Shown here: positions 17,999 to 28,336 of the stretch, in pieces
Layout: every line of letters starts with the position of its first letter
Numbering within the stretch: position 1 is the first letter of the stretch
Source of the DNA: Caenorhabditis remanei
Lineage: Eukaryota; Nematoda; Chromadorea; Rhabditida; Rhabditidae
NCBI RefSeq assembly: GCF_010183535.1
Contig: NC_071332.1
Span: 17,298,001-17,362,000, forward strand
Direction of reading: 5' to 3'
Length of the DNA: 64,000 nt
Translations under genes and position numbers: made by a program
Notes under the pieces: model-generated
What the model was told of the DNA's origin: nothing
The model's database searches: none
What the model saw: only the letters and a program-made list of their open reading frames with translations

Positions 17999-20102
17999 TT
18001 ATTCCTCTGTTATCATCCTGAAACTGATCCAAAAACGGCGCCCAACAACCATGTTCAGTTTTTTATTTTGATTTTCTCCGGGAACATCAAACTTCCATAT
18101 CCTGTCATCATGTCGGCCTCCAACATTCGGAAGCCCAAACAGTTCATTGAAGCGATTTACGTCATCGAGCTGTTTGTACGAGAACGAAACATCTCTCACG
18201 TTTTTGGATTTTAGGAATTCCTGAAAATAATAAACGATTATGGCATGGCTTCTTTCTGAAAAGTGAAAAGTCTTAAAAGTTGCTCACCTCTTTCAAAAAA
18301 AGCAAATCGTCTACCTTCACCGTTTCCAGACTGATATCCGAAAAGACGAGATTGGAAAAGTTGTCGACAGATACAGTAGTACGGAATCCGGATACTTTAA
18401 AGGCGGTGAGTCTTTTAAACTGTTTTGTCTTCAGAACTTCATCCAACTCCAGATCTTGAGACCTCTGTTGTGATCGTTTTAAATTAAGATTGGTTAGTGT
18501 CTCCGGACAGAGATAGGGGAGAACTGCCATCAATTGGTCATGATTCATCACATGCATATCTAAATGTTGTGTTTTGATCGGGACATCTCGCGATTGAAGA
18601 ACATTTGCGATATCCGTAAGGAATTGTTTGGTGATTTTTTCCAATAATTTTTCACCACGTTTCGTTTCGATCCTATCTTCAAACACAGTGCATCTGAAGA
18701 GTACTGTTACGCTCTTGAAAATCGATTTTTGATTCTTCAGAAGCATTTCTAAATCAATGCAGCATGCCTTCAAATAGCTTGTTCTGGCAGGTCTGTCTCG
18801 CCCTCCTTTAGACACCAAGCATGTTTTCTTATCGCCTTTGAAGTATGTTATTACAAGACTTTCCCAGCCAGCACTGAGAGTGAGAACCGCCATTTCATTT
18901 TCCAAGAGAAGATGGAGTTTATCAAATTTGAAGTCACGTTTTTCCTCGTCGATAAATGTGCGGAGACCATGATTCACTTTTCGCAGAGTACATCTGTAAG
19001 ATAAAACCAGTTTATTCAACTTTTTTTGTCATTTTTTCGAATTTTCATCGAAAGGGAGAACATTTTTGATGATTTTTCAAATTGTCTTCTAATTCTGAAT
19101 TATAGTCAAAAATTTGATTTTTTCGCGAAAAATATTCTGAACATTTTGTCGTCAATTATCCGGGCCGTTGGGTCGGGCCTTGATTTTGCTGGCAAAGTCC
19201 GGCCCGGCCAGGCTGACAACAATTGCGATGACATTTTTTCAGTTTTCTGTGAAAATAATTAGATCGAAAATAAAATAAAATTCAATTTTCAACGAGTTTT
19301 TTTTCAATTCAAACCAAAATTAAGTAATTGAATAGATGTTCTATGTTTTAACAGCTCATTGTTATTCAATTTTACTACGATAATTAATCGATAAAAACGC
19401 AACAAAATCCCATTTTTACTGCTTCACAGCACCCTATCACTCCAAAATCTACTTTTAATGCGTCAGCGCGACAGGAAACGCGTCAGAAGTCTACTGTGCG
19501 CATAACGCGATAAAAATGTTTTGAAAATGTTTTCAGTGGAAAAAACAAATTTTTTGGAGATTGAAAATAAGTTTAGGGGAAATTTCGAAATTTTATTGCT
19601 ATAAAACACCTAAACTTCACTGAATTCGGTAGAAAACGGCTGATTTAGTATTTTTTGTATACTGTAGGAAAATTTTTTTGCTATGCGCCTTTAAAGCTAC
19701 AGTAAGAATGTCTTGGGTCATTTGGGTGCGTAAGGACCAGTGTGCTTCACAATCCAAATTTCCAATTTCTACAAAATTTTAACAAAGTGCCTGAATCTTT
19801 CCTTGGCTTGGAGCCAACTAAAATTCAATGTTCAGCTTTTTTTTCCATTTCCGACAGAAAATCGGTGATTGAACACAATTTCGTTGTTCTAACTAGTGAA
19901 AATTATGCAATTTTCTTGATTTTCTGTTGATTTCAACAAGAAATTGCAAAAAAAAACATGATATTTGTCATGAAAAGTGACATTCACTTATTTCGTCCCC
20001 AAAAATTAGCCAAAATCGAGAAAAAACTCACATTGAATCAAAATTTAGTTTCTTCATCAAATGTCTCATGGCCAAATCCGGTAAATCAAGTAAGGTAGGC
20101 AT
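17999..20102 (-). CDS. F-box/FTH (fbxa-like) gene F, diverged, long first intron
   Basis: Exons 20032-20102, 18288-18993 and 17999-18220, about 332 aa. Exon 1 encodes MPTLLDLPDLAMRHLMKKLN; exon 2 begins with CTLRKVNHGLRTFIDEEKR and has the family blocks DLEMLLKNQKSI and MAVLPYLCPETL, but in general differs strongly from genes A-E. Intron 1 is about 1,038 nt, against about 100-330 nt elsewhere in the array, and holds dispersed repeats (see 18994-20031). Assigning the distant exon 1 rests on matching splice phase, the 71-nt exon length and the absence of a nearer F-box start. Exon 3 lacks the usual EERLVE wording but keeps a Phe-Gly motif (NELFGLPN). Confidence 0.78.
18994..20031 (-). other. 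long intron 1 of F-box gene F
   Basis: Holds AT-rich sequence, a GC-rich block (about 19157-19212; CCGGGCC...GGGCCTTGA and GGCCCGGCC) also found in variant form near 21370, 47450 and 58355, and a patch with GCGTCAGCGCGACAGGAAACGCGTCAG (about 19459-19487, shortened here). No coding exon supported. Confidence 0.5.
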
Positions 20103-20343
20103 CTCGAATCCGAAATAAACGATGTTGTTGCGATGAAAGGGAACGTTGTTCTCTCAAATGAAAAGAAAGCGAGGCAGTGCAGAAGAGCGCGTTTGCCCCC
20201 TGCCTCTAATGGAGAGGGTGGAGAGAAAAAGAGGAAAAGAGGAAGGGAAACGTAGAAGTTATTTTCAAATTTATTAATTGCGAATCATAAAACAAAATTT
20301 GAATTTTCTTTGAATCATTAATACACATGAATCGAACAATTAA

Positions 20344-21579
20344 CTACCAAGAAAAATTATTCAAACTAAACGTTTCATATTCATAAATTGTAATACAAAA
20401 CTGCTGATTTTCTTCTTGCTTAACAAATTCCCATTTAACAGTTTCACTAGTTTCAAAGTTTGAAGGGCCAAAACACTCTTTCAAACGGTGTCTCCCCTCA
20501 AATTCATGGCATTTGAAACGCATTTCTTTAAAGTTCGGCAGCATGATCAACTTCTGAAATATGTAGCAACTATTTTTCAAACTAAACACTAACACACTCA
20601 CCTCTTTCAGATACAAAACATCTTCTGCAGTCGCCGACTGTATTTCAATGTATGCCTCCAGAAGGTGAGAGAATTTTCGGATAGATTCATTCACATAGAA
20701 TCCACTAATTGCAAAATAAGTCAACTTTTTCCAATGAGTCAACTTAATGATCTCATCGATTTCAAATTGAATACTTGATAATTGAGGGTCTATTAAATGA
20801 ACTTCTTGCAGTGTATTTGGGCAAAGATAAGGTAGAACTTCCATAACTTGATTTTGGTTTTCCACAAACATTTTCAATGTTCTGCTTCGAAATTTTTGTT
20901 CTCGAGACGTCAGAATATTCTTGAATCCACCTAGGAATTCATTCATCATTTCTTGATCAAAACGTTCTCCATACGGGCAAGAAATCGTTAATCCCTCGAA
21001 CATTGATTTCTGATTTTTCACCATTATCTTCAAATCTTTGATGCAAGTTTTCACGGAATTCGCATTGATAGTTAGCTCCTTGCCATTACAAACAACCAGT
21101 GTGTTCTGTCCTTTCCCATGATATTCTATTGACAATGGTTCTTTTTTATCGACCAAAAGTTCGATACAATCTTCTCTCACGGTCACAATGATATTGTGTA
21201 TGCGATAGTCGGGTTTTTCAGTGTCAATAAATGAGCGGAGTCTGTGGTTCACTTTTCGTAGAGTTAGTCTGAAAAGTGAAAGCCATTTGGCAACTTTAGC
21301 GCATGAATAACGTCAAAAATTTGACTTTTTCGCAAAAAAAATTGAACTTTGAATTTTGGCCGCAATGACCCGGGCCTAAGGCTCAGGGCTTGACAAGTTT
21401 GAAAATTTGGTGAAAATTCGAAATTCAGTTGTAATTTCACAATATTTCGCAACTCAACTAACAAAGTTAGACATTTTCCTCAAATTTTCCAAATTTCCAA
21501 AAACTTACATCGAATTCATATCAAGTTTCTCCAATACACCTCTTATAACCAAATCCGGCAAATCAAGTGAATTTGACAT
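20344..21579 (-). CDS. F-box/FTH (fbxa-like) gene G
   Basis: Exons 21509-21579, 20602-21268 and 20344-20553, about 315 aa. Exon 1 gives MSNSLDLPDLVIRGVLEKLD. Exon 2 begins LTLRKVNHRLRSFIDTEKPD and contains KDLKIMVKNQKSMF, VMEVLPYLCPNTLQEV and EIIKLTHWKKL. Exon 3 has RLKECFGPSNF. Exon 2 is about 40 nt shorter than in genes A-E. G and its neighbour H share wording not found in A-F (EDVLYLKE/DDVLFLKE, EIQSAT, KEMRFKC/KEIRFKS), so they form a separate pair. All introns GT-AG; no lesion seen. Presumed SCF adaptor of unknown target. Confidence 0.85.
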
Positions 21580-21702
21580 TTCGAAGCACTTTGTTGGAGG
21601 CAAGTGGAAATGTTTGATTTCATCAAATAAGTTAGAGGCCTCTACGACGAGAGAGCGGAGAGAAAAATACAGAAAACGACATGCCACAAAATTGTTTTTA
21701 TT

Positions 21703-22719
21703 TCACACAGGATAGTTAGAAATAGTAAAAGATTCAAATTTACTAACTAGAATACAAAGTTTCCGATTTTCTCCTGCCACACTGAATTCCCATTTCGCAA
21801 CACTATCATCTTCAAATGAAGGCGGTCCCAACAACTCTTTCAGACGATCCCCCTCCTTAAATTCCATGGATTTGAAACGGATTTCTTTGAAACTCGGCAG
21901 CTGGATTAGTTTCTGAAAAAAAAGATGACTAAAGAGAATCCAGACGACTCACCTCTTTCAAAAAAAGAACATCATCTGGAGTCGCCGACTGTATTTCAAC
22001 TCGAGCAAACAAAAAGTGTGAAAATTCTCTTATGGATCCATTAAAACAGAATCCAAATGTAACAAAACACTTCAAGTTTTGCCAATGCCCTAATTTCATT
22101 AATTCATCTAATTCCATGTGAGGGGATGCTGTATTCTTATTCATCAACTGGACTTCTTGCAAAGTCTTTGGGCATAGATTGGGAAGAATTTCCATAACTT
22201 TGCTCGTCGTAGTGCTCATTTTCAAATATTTTAATCTGATCTGCCGCGATGTGAAAATGTTCTTGAAGCCGGGGAAAGAATCCTCTATAGTTATACCCAA
22301 CTCTTTCAGAATCGATTTCTGATTTCTTAACAATATCCTCAAGTCTTTGATTAACACTTCCTGATAATGCATCTTCACGATTCGTTCTCGTTTATCACAA
22401 TTTACAATTGTAAACTCCTCTTTCTTCTGATATTCTATTGACATAAAATTTGTCCCGTCGAATTGAATGCTAAGATATGCAACATCTTTTCGCACGGTTA
22501 CATTCAAACATTCGATGCGAAAATCAGGATTTTCTTCATCAATAAATGTTCTGAGTTTATGGGAAACTTTTCGGAGTGTTAGTCTGAAAAAAAGTAAAGA
22601 AAACTAAATTTCATCACTAGTTTATCCAACCAGCCAAAAAAAACTCACATCGAATTCATATCACCCCACTGCAACACATTTCTCATGACCAAATTCGGAA
22701 AATCCAATGAGTTGGACAT
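21703..22719 (-). CDS. F-box/FTH (fbxa-like) gene H
   Basis: Exons 22649-22719, 21953-22583 and 21703-21912, about 303 aa, the shortest intact member. Exon 1 gives MSNSLDFPNLVMRNVLQWGD; exon 2 begins LTLRKVSHKLRTFIDEENPD and has KDLRILLRNQKSI, VMEILPNLCPKTLQEVQL and a shortened middle (the stretch between the KNQKS and LRMDV blocks is reduced compared with G). Exon 3 ends in a TGA at 21703-21705 and carries RLKELLGPPSF. It is the last and most 5' member of the array in the minus-strand direction. No lesion seen. Confidence 0.85.
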
Positions 22720-22922
22720 TTTGGAGCAGCTGAACCAAACGAAGAATATACGGCTAGAGAATTTTCAATAAGAATAAGAGGAAAGAAAAAAAGAGCGTGC
22801 ATCCCAAATCTCCATGGCAACAGAACGAGAGAAAAAGACAATGGCCAGATAGACAGAGTATATGATTATATTTATTGAAATAAATAAGTACGATTCCAAT
22901 TTTGCGAAAAAGAGCAAGGTAT

Positions 22923-24142
22923 TCAACTAACGACGCTTGATATTTTCTTGTTGACGAGAACAGTCGGTGATCCACCAATTTTGGAAATCTCTCTGTTTGA
23001 TTTTTTACCGATCATTGACAAAAACTGATTACGAACAGTTCTGAATAATGTTAAGCTGCCCGTGTTTAATACTTAGATACTAACCGATTTGTGGCAATCA
23101 AAACGAGCGCATTCAAATGAGTAACCAGAATCCATAAACCATTCAATAAAGCCAATGTGATATCTGTCATTTTAAACCAATCTTCTGAAGAAAACTAGTT
23201 TCTTTAAGCTGCATTTGTTTAGAAAAGCAACCTGCATTGTGCCAGAGAACCAGTGTAGTCGTCATGTAGGTAGTTAGAACCGTCGCCTGCGTCAGAATTC
23301 CGATTTCAGCTCGGACAGAAAACGAGTTTTGAAATTTCCGCTTTTTCTAATAAAACAACGTTTAATACTGTAATGTTTAGTGACTGACTTTGTAAATGCT
23401 TCCCAGGATGAGAATATAAGATGTGAAGCTGAGAACCAAACTTGAAGAACAAAAATATAATTCTAATGGCGACAGAATATCATTGTAGACAACTGTCATG
23501 TCATATGACCAAGTGATACCGACAAGTTGGAAATTGAGAGTTATGCATCCGATTATCCATATTAGAAAAATATAGAGACTTCCACAAAATAATAAAATCT
23601 GAAAAGGGAGAGAGTAATTAAAAAATAATAATAGTTTGCAACCTTCATCCAAAGTGCCCATTTGTTGGACTTGGTGCGAAAAAATGTGACACCGAGACGA
23701 ATTAAGGCCAGTACTGCAATGACAACAAAGCTTGCCACCCATAGTGTATTTAGAGTCCAGCCTAATATCTAGAATAATTCATTTAGAATTCTCGAAAAAT
23801 TGTGTTCACCATACTCTAACAATCGGGTCGATTCTCTTTGTGAATGTAGGGAAAATAATGAAAATCCCCGTTAAAAAATGAATAACAGATTGTAAAAAAT
23901 CACAGATGTTTAGAATATTAATCAATTTATAAGATATGTTTTCATTGAGCTCTTTCCTATCGTGAAGCGCCTGAATTAAACTGAAATTTATAGAATTGGA
24001 ATTCAGCTCTTACGTAGATCAAGGGTAGGCAAACTGGAAATACCAAAAATGAGACAATACTATAAATCAAACCAATAATAACGTGTTCATGATTTTCATT
24101 AATCTCAAAAATGCTATGATTGGAGACGCTCATTGGATACAT
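22923..24142 (-). CDS. seven-transmembrane chemoreceptor (nematode serpentine receptor), gene 1
   Basis: Seven exons joined by phase and splice signals: 24014-24142, 23815-23970, 23643-23768, 23389-23598, 23232-23346, 23085-23184 and 22923-23040, giving about 317 aa. Hydrophobic segments in order: IIGLIYSIVSFLVFPVCLPL; INILNICDFLQSVIHFLTGI; TLWVASFVVIAVLALIR; the LLFCGSLYIFLIWIIGCI exon; LYFCSSSLVLSFTSYILILG; ILTQATVLTTYMTTTLVLW; LNGLWILVTHLNALVLIATN, then a basic C-terminal tail. This fits the seven-helix layout and size of Caenorhabditis chemoreceptors, expected in ciliary membranes of sensory neurons. The family is uncertain (Srt/Srx/Srxa-like by general appearance). No broken exon seen. 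Confidence 0.75.
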
Positions 24143-25633
24143 CCAGACGAGTGTTGTTGTCTGGAACGAATAAATGATTTCTGAAAGGAACTGGAAAATT
24201 CGAAAATTCTCACAGTGGCAGTCTACAAGGAATGTATCTACGAATGCAATTTAATGCATTTTTTACATTTTTGTGCCATAAAAATGCATTATTTTGCGTT
24301 CGTGAATAGGCAAGTTTTCTTCGTGGGTTTGTCCATTATAAACTTTTAAAAATCCAAAAAAAAAGTTGGCCTAATATACCAAAAACTTCAAAATATATCC
24401 AAAATTGTTTTTGTCTGATAAGCGGCTGAAAATGTTCCCTGACGTTTGAAACATACTGTGATTTAACTCAACCCAATTAAATTAGTTTTTTGAACAATTT
24501 TCTTGACTTCAAAGTTTCCACTTTGGTACTCATAAAACCCTGAATAACGTATTTCATGAAATCGTTTTGCAAGATTGGAATGCGAGTCTCGCGAGTCTCG
24601 CAATTTTTTGCGATCTTCACGTGAGAATTAAAAAAATGCGATCATCTGCGAGAACGAGAAATGAAAGAACGAGAATATTCTCGCATTCACGCCAGACAAA
24701 AATATAAAATGCGATACAACCAACTGCGAGAAATGCGAGATTTCTCGTGCATAACTTTCCAATTCCACAAATGATCCTTTTCGTAATTGTTCCGTGAAAG
24801 ATCAGTTCTGAAAAGGCTCATATATTCACCTGTTTGAAAAATTTCATCTCTGTAAATACCAAAACTAAGCCGGGAAAATAGGAATTTTGTCTGAATATCT
24901 GTTTATTTTTTCTGAAGAGAAGTGAAATGAGATGCGTTACTTCTTATTGTGATAAGGAATACTGTACGAGTAATTGTTCTCATCGCCTGGAATTGATTTC
25001 AAACTAACAGTACAGTATCATCAGGAAAAGAGAAAGCTGAAATTATCTAAACTGTTATTTACACAATACTTAAATTAGATTGAAATTTCTTCGAAAAAAG
25101 AGTCTATAGATTGTTAAAATACTGGTTAATTCTTTAAAGTGAACATAATCACTTTTTGGATTTGTTTTTTGGATTTGAAGGTTCAACTTGTTGCTTAATC
25201 CAAGAAATTTTCATTTTCAAAGTTTTAACAAAACGATTTAATTTTTCACAAAATCCATTCACTGCCACCAATTAGTAACCAGTCAAATTGTTCAAAATTC
25301 AATTGTGTATTTCTTTCATTTTTGGAATTTGCAGAAACCAATTTTCTTTCGATTGTGTTACTAAGGAAATTTTCGGCTGAATTCTGGTGTTTTTTGTATG
25401 AAAACAACGCCAAAATTAGTTTTCAATAATAACTAGAATTTGTTTATTTATTAGTCATTTTCAAAATTAACTTCCGACTTCCGGATGAGAAGATTTCCCT
25501 TCCATGCAACTCTGGTCGTCTTACACCTAACCCTTTTTGTACCTTTAAACTGTTAGGAACCCAAAAATTCTTTATTTTCTAGAATCGGAAAGTTCCAGAA
25601 TTTTCTGAGATTTCCACAAAATATGTATTTCTC
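24143..25633. other. intergenic region between the two chemoreceptor genes
   Basis: About 1.5 kb, AT-rich, no supported exon. It holds an irregular GCGAGA/TCTCGC-rich block (about 24585-24740) with partly self-complementary stretches (CGAGTCTCGCGAGTCTCGC near 24592). The promoter of chemoreceptor 1 must be near its right-hand neighbour side just above 24142, but no TATA box stands out. Confidence 0.5.
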
Positions 25634-27821
25634 CTAATGAACGGTATGAAACTTCAGTTGCAACTTGACACCTTTCTCCAAGGCACCAGTTGTTGACAGA
25701 ATATGACACGTATCGTGACGTACACCGATTTTCACAAATAAGAAATGTTGATAAGGTTCGTAAAACACGAAAAGAGTGAGAACACATGCTAATGGCATTA
25801 ACTCAGCCATCACGTCTGCAAAATAGGAAACTTCTGGAATTATTATGCTAAAGTACAGTAGGCAGTTGACTATTGTGAAGGGGATAGTAGAGAATAAGAA
25901 CTGGATTAACACTTGAAACATCGAGCGGTCGTTGAAGTTTTTATGCATCTTTTTCGTTTTCTCCGATTCGTTTTTTGACTTCATTTTCTTCTGGAGCATC
26001 CAAATCGCAAGTTTGGCGGATATGATAATGGTGAGAGTGACGATTGAGATGTGGATTAAGTTGAACTTGAAATGTTTGGAATTGCAGGATATCTCGGGGT
26101 CGCAGAATATGACAACGTTGGGATTCATAATGATGTCGGGGTAGAAGCGCGGTGGTATGATGGCTGGAAAATAAAGATATAATTTTCTAAATAAACTTTT
26201 TTCGGAAAATTTAAACGCATGTCACGAAAAATGTATGCCTCCTGTCATTCGACTGTAACTCTCTAGAGACAGCTCGTACAAAAAAGTGGTCAACTACAAA
26301 AATCAAGATCTAGATTCGATTTTCACAAAGAACACAACATTTAAAAAAATCGATCTGAGGACCTCGAAATCTAGCTGAAAAAAAAAACTGGAAAAATCTG
26401 TGGGTATAACTTTCCGGAGCTATAAAATTGAAACCTGAAACGCTAGTCCACGACTTTATAAGTATTCATTTGTGCTTTGAGATTAATGCAAATTAAACAT
26501 TTTTAGACAACATTAACGTTTTTTCAAAAAAAATTTCGAAATTCGGAAAACAAAATTTCAGAGTTCTAGTCCTTTCTTTATTTACCTTTAACTCTCTCGA
26601 GCGAATTCCTACCAAAAAGTGGTCAACTACAAAGTTAGAGCTTTTGACTCCTTATTAAATATGCCTATGGCCTAGAAACCCCGAGTATCTTGAATCTTAG
26701 GCCACTGAGCTTAATATAAACTTAATACTCGGATTCACCAGACGGTTTACAAAGTTTTGAGCCCCATAAGGACATACTTTGAAGCATTTTAATTTGGTAG
26801 CCTAGAAAATGCATTTCCTAGGCCACCAAATTTAAATTACCAAATTGCACCGAAATGGGTCAATATTGAGCCTAAAATTTTGGAAATTTTTATCTGATTC
26901 TAGATATTTTATTGGTTTCCTTTGAAAAAAATACCTTTATACATCCCCTTCGCTCTCGGTTGATCCACTGGTATACTTGTTGCCACCGACGGCACAACAG
27001 ACACTGCGAACCCAAAAACTCCCAAATAAATCAATATTTCGAATATCCACTGGTACAGAGGCTTCCTCGAATTGTATAAATTCATCACTTTGAACAATCG
27101 ATTGCAAAAAAGTGTGAGGCAAGATCCGAGGGTGCCTATAACTTTGAATTTAGACAAAAAAGTCTAAAATTTCAGTCACTTGAGGTCACACAATAATTCG
27201 CAATGTATAAGTAGGAAGGATTTATAAAATAAGACGGAAATCCCTGAATCACCACAAAAGGAGATGGTACAAATTGGAAGCCATCGATAAGCAAGCAGTT
27301 GTAGCACCATTGAAGTGAGATGCTGAAAATCAGACCTAACTAGATAAGATCATGAAGTTAGTGTGGAGATATAGGTCGTGGCTTATATCGTTGAAAAGCT
27401 GAGAAAACGCTGATTCCAAATATACATTCAGTTTTCGCAGTCGAGGTCTGGTATTCGAGAAAAACTAGGTCAAAGTTTGGACCCCTGGCAAATCATTATA
27501 GTCATCTAAACTGTGACCTTGTTTTTCTCGAATACCAGACCTCGAGGGCAAAAACTGAATACATATTCGGAATCAGCGTTTTCTCAGCTTCCCAGTGATA
27601 TAAGACTCGGTGACCGTCCCTACTTAGGTACAGTATCCCGGGGTACTTACTTACCAAGTGACATGAAAGTACAAGAAGTACTTTAACGACCCGAAGTTCT
27701 TTGGGGATTTCTTGTGAACACAATAGAGGATAAGTGGAAATACAGGGGTGAGGAATAGGTTGAAGGATCGTTTCACGTAGTAATACACGTCGAGATTGGT
27801 GTTCCAGATGTTGGGAGGCAT
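25634..27821 (-). CDS. seven-transmembrane chemoreceptor (SRH/SRI-like), gene 2
   Basis: Exons 27655-27821, 27192-27322, 26935-27141 and 25634-26163 keep one frame, about 344 aa, the usual size for this group. Exon 1 resembles the TM1 and first loop of SRH/SRI receptors (FLTPVFPLILYCVHKKSPKN); exon 2 is TM2-like; exon 3 has TM3/TM4 (TLGSCLTLFCNR, WIFEILIYLGVFGFAVSV); exon 4 has TM5, a basic loop (SEKTKKMHKNFNDRSM), TM6 and TM7 (LACVLTLFVFYEPYQHFLF). The acceptor of exon 3 may instead be at 27135, and the last exon may contain a further splice near 25720. Introns 1 and 3 hold a foldback repeat and dispersed repeats. Assigned to the Str superfamily by inference from these patterns. Confidence 0.7.
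26164..26934 (-). other. intron 3 of chemoreceptor gene 2, with dispersed repeats
   Basis: A 771-nt intron. It has two copies of a dispersed motif (GTACAAAAAAGTGGTCAACT near 26276, and a variant near 26612) also found far away in the window. No coding potential seen. Confidence 0.55.
27381..27605. repeat. foldback repeat in intron 1 of chemoreceptor gene 2
   Basis: Two arms of about 97 nt (27381-27478 and 27508-27604) are reverse complements with scattered mismatches: the left reads GAGAAAACGCTGATTCC and CTGGTATTCGAGAAAAAC, the right GTTTTTCTCGAATACCAG and GGAATCAGCGTTTTCTC. About 29 nt separate them. This is a MITE-like or foldback structure. Confidence 0.85.
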
Positions 27822-28134
27822 GCTGAAAATACCAAGAAGATTCTAGAAAACGGTCTATTTTTACATGTAATAAATGATGAGTCTCTGTGTTTTTTAAAAA
27901 TCTAAAAATCACATAGGCTTTCCAGCTCACTGAGCCCAGAAAAACACCTCCGCAAAGCCTTGTTTTGTTCGCTCACCTAATTTACTCGGGAAAAAAGGAA
28001 AAAAAAGCGGAAATTAGATGGGGGTGACTCAAATAGATTTCTAGACATAAGAATAACTCCCAGCTGGCTCGAGAATTTGATTGATTAAATAAAATTGAGT
28101 GTATGCTCTTACACTTTTAGTGGTCATTAGTGGC

Positions 28135-28172
28135 CACGAGACTTCACGAGACTCCACGAGACTCCACGAGAC
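28135..28172. repeat. ACGAGACTCC tandem repeat
   Basis: Four imperfect copies of a 10-bp unit CGAGACTTCA/CGAGACTCCA in the divergent intergenic region. Confidence 0.7.
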
Positions 28173-28295
28173 CCGAGATCTTGGCTCAATACCAGAGTTG
28201 AGAGGAATGTGAAGAAAGTGCCAAAATTTTCCGCTGACCTTATTATTCAATTTTTTTGAAAAATATGTAAACCACCTACTCCCATTAAAAATGCA

Positions 28296-28302
28296 TATAT
28301 AG
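28296..28302 (+). promoter_or_regulatory. TATA-like box of mucin-like gene
   Basis: TATATAG in GCATATATAGTCATC, about 40 bases before the first ATG (28337). Position fits a core promoter if the 5' UTR is very short or trans-spliced. Inference only. Confidence 0.4.
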
Positions 28303-28336
28303 TCATCAACTATCTCATTATATTTCTATTTAAACA

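Larger units (their letters stand above)
27822..28336. other. intergenic region between divergent chemoreceptor gene 2 and mucin-like gene
   Basis: A 515-bp region between divergently transcribed genes, so it should hold both promoters. It contains a short CGAGACTCCA tandem repeat (about 28135-28172) and a TATATAG element (28296-28302), 35-41 bases before the first ATG of the plus-strand gene. Confidence 0.55.

Noticed and set aside
23377..23742. 121-codon minus-strand ORF over the chemoreceptor
   Set aside because: It joins two real exons through an intron in the wrong frame; the spliced frame gives proper membrane helices.
27502..27930. 142-codon minus-strand ORF over chemoreceptor 2 exon 1
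   Set aside because: Wrong frame over the exon (His-rich, no membrane helix) and it runs into the foldback repeat; the neighbouring frame gives a clear first helix.
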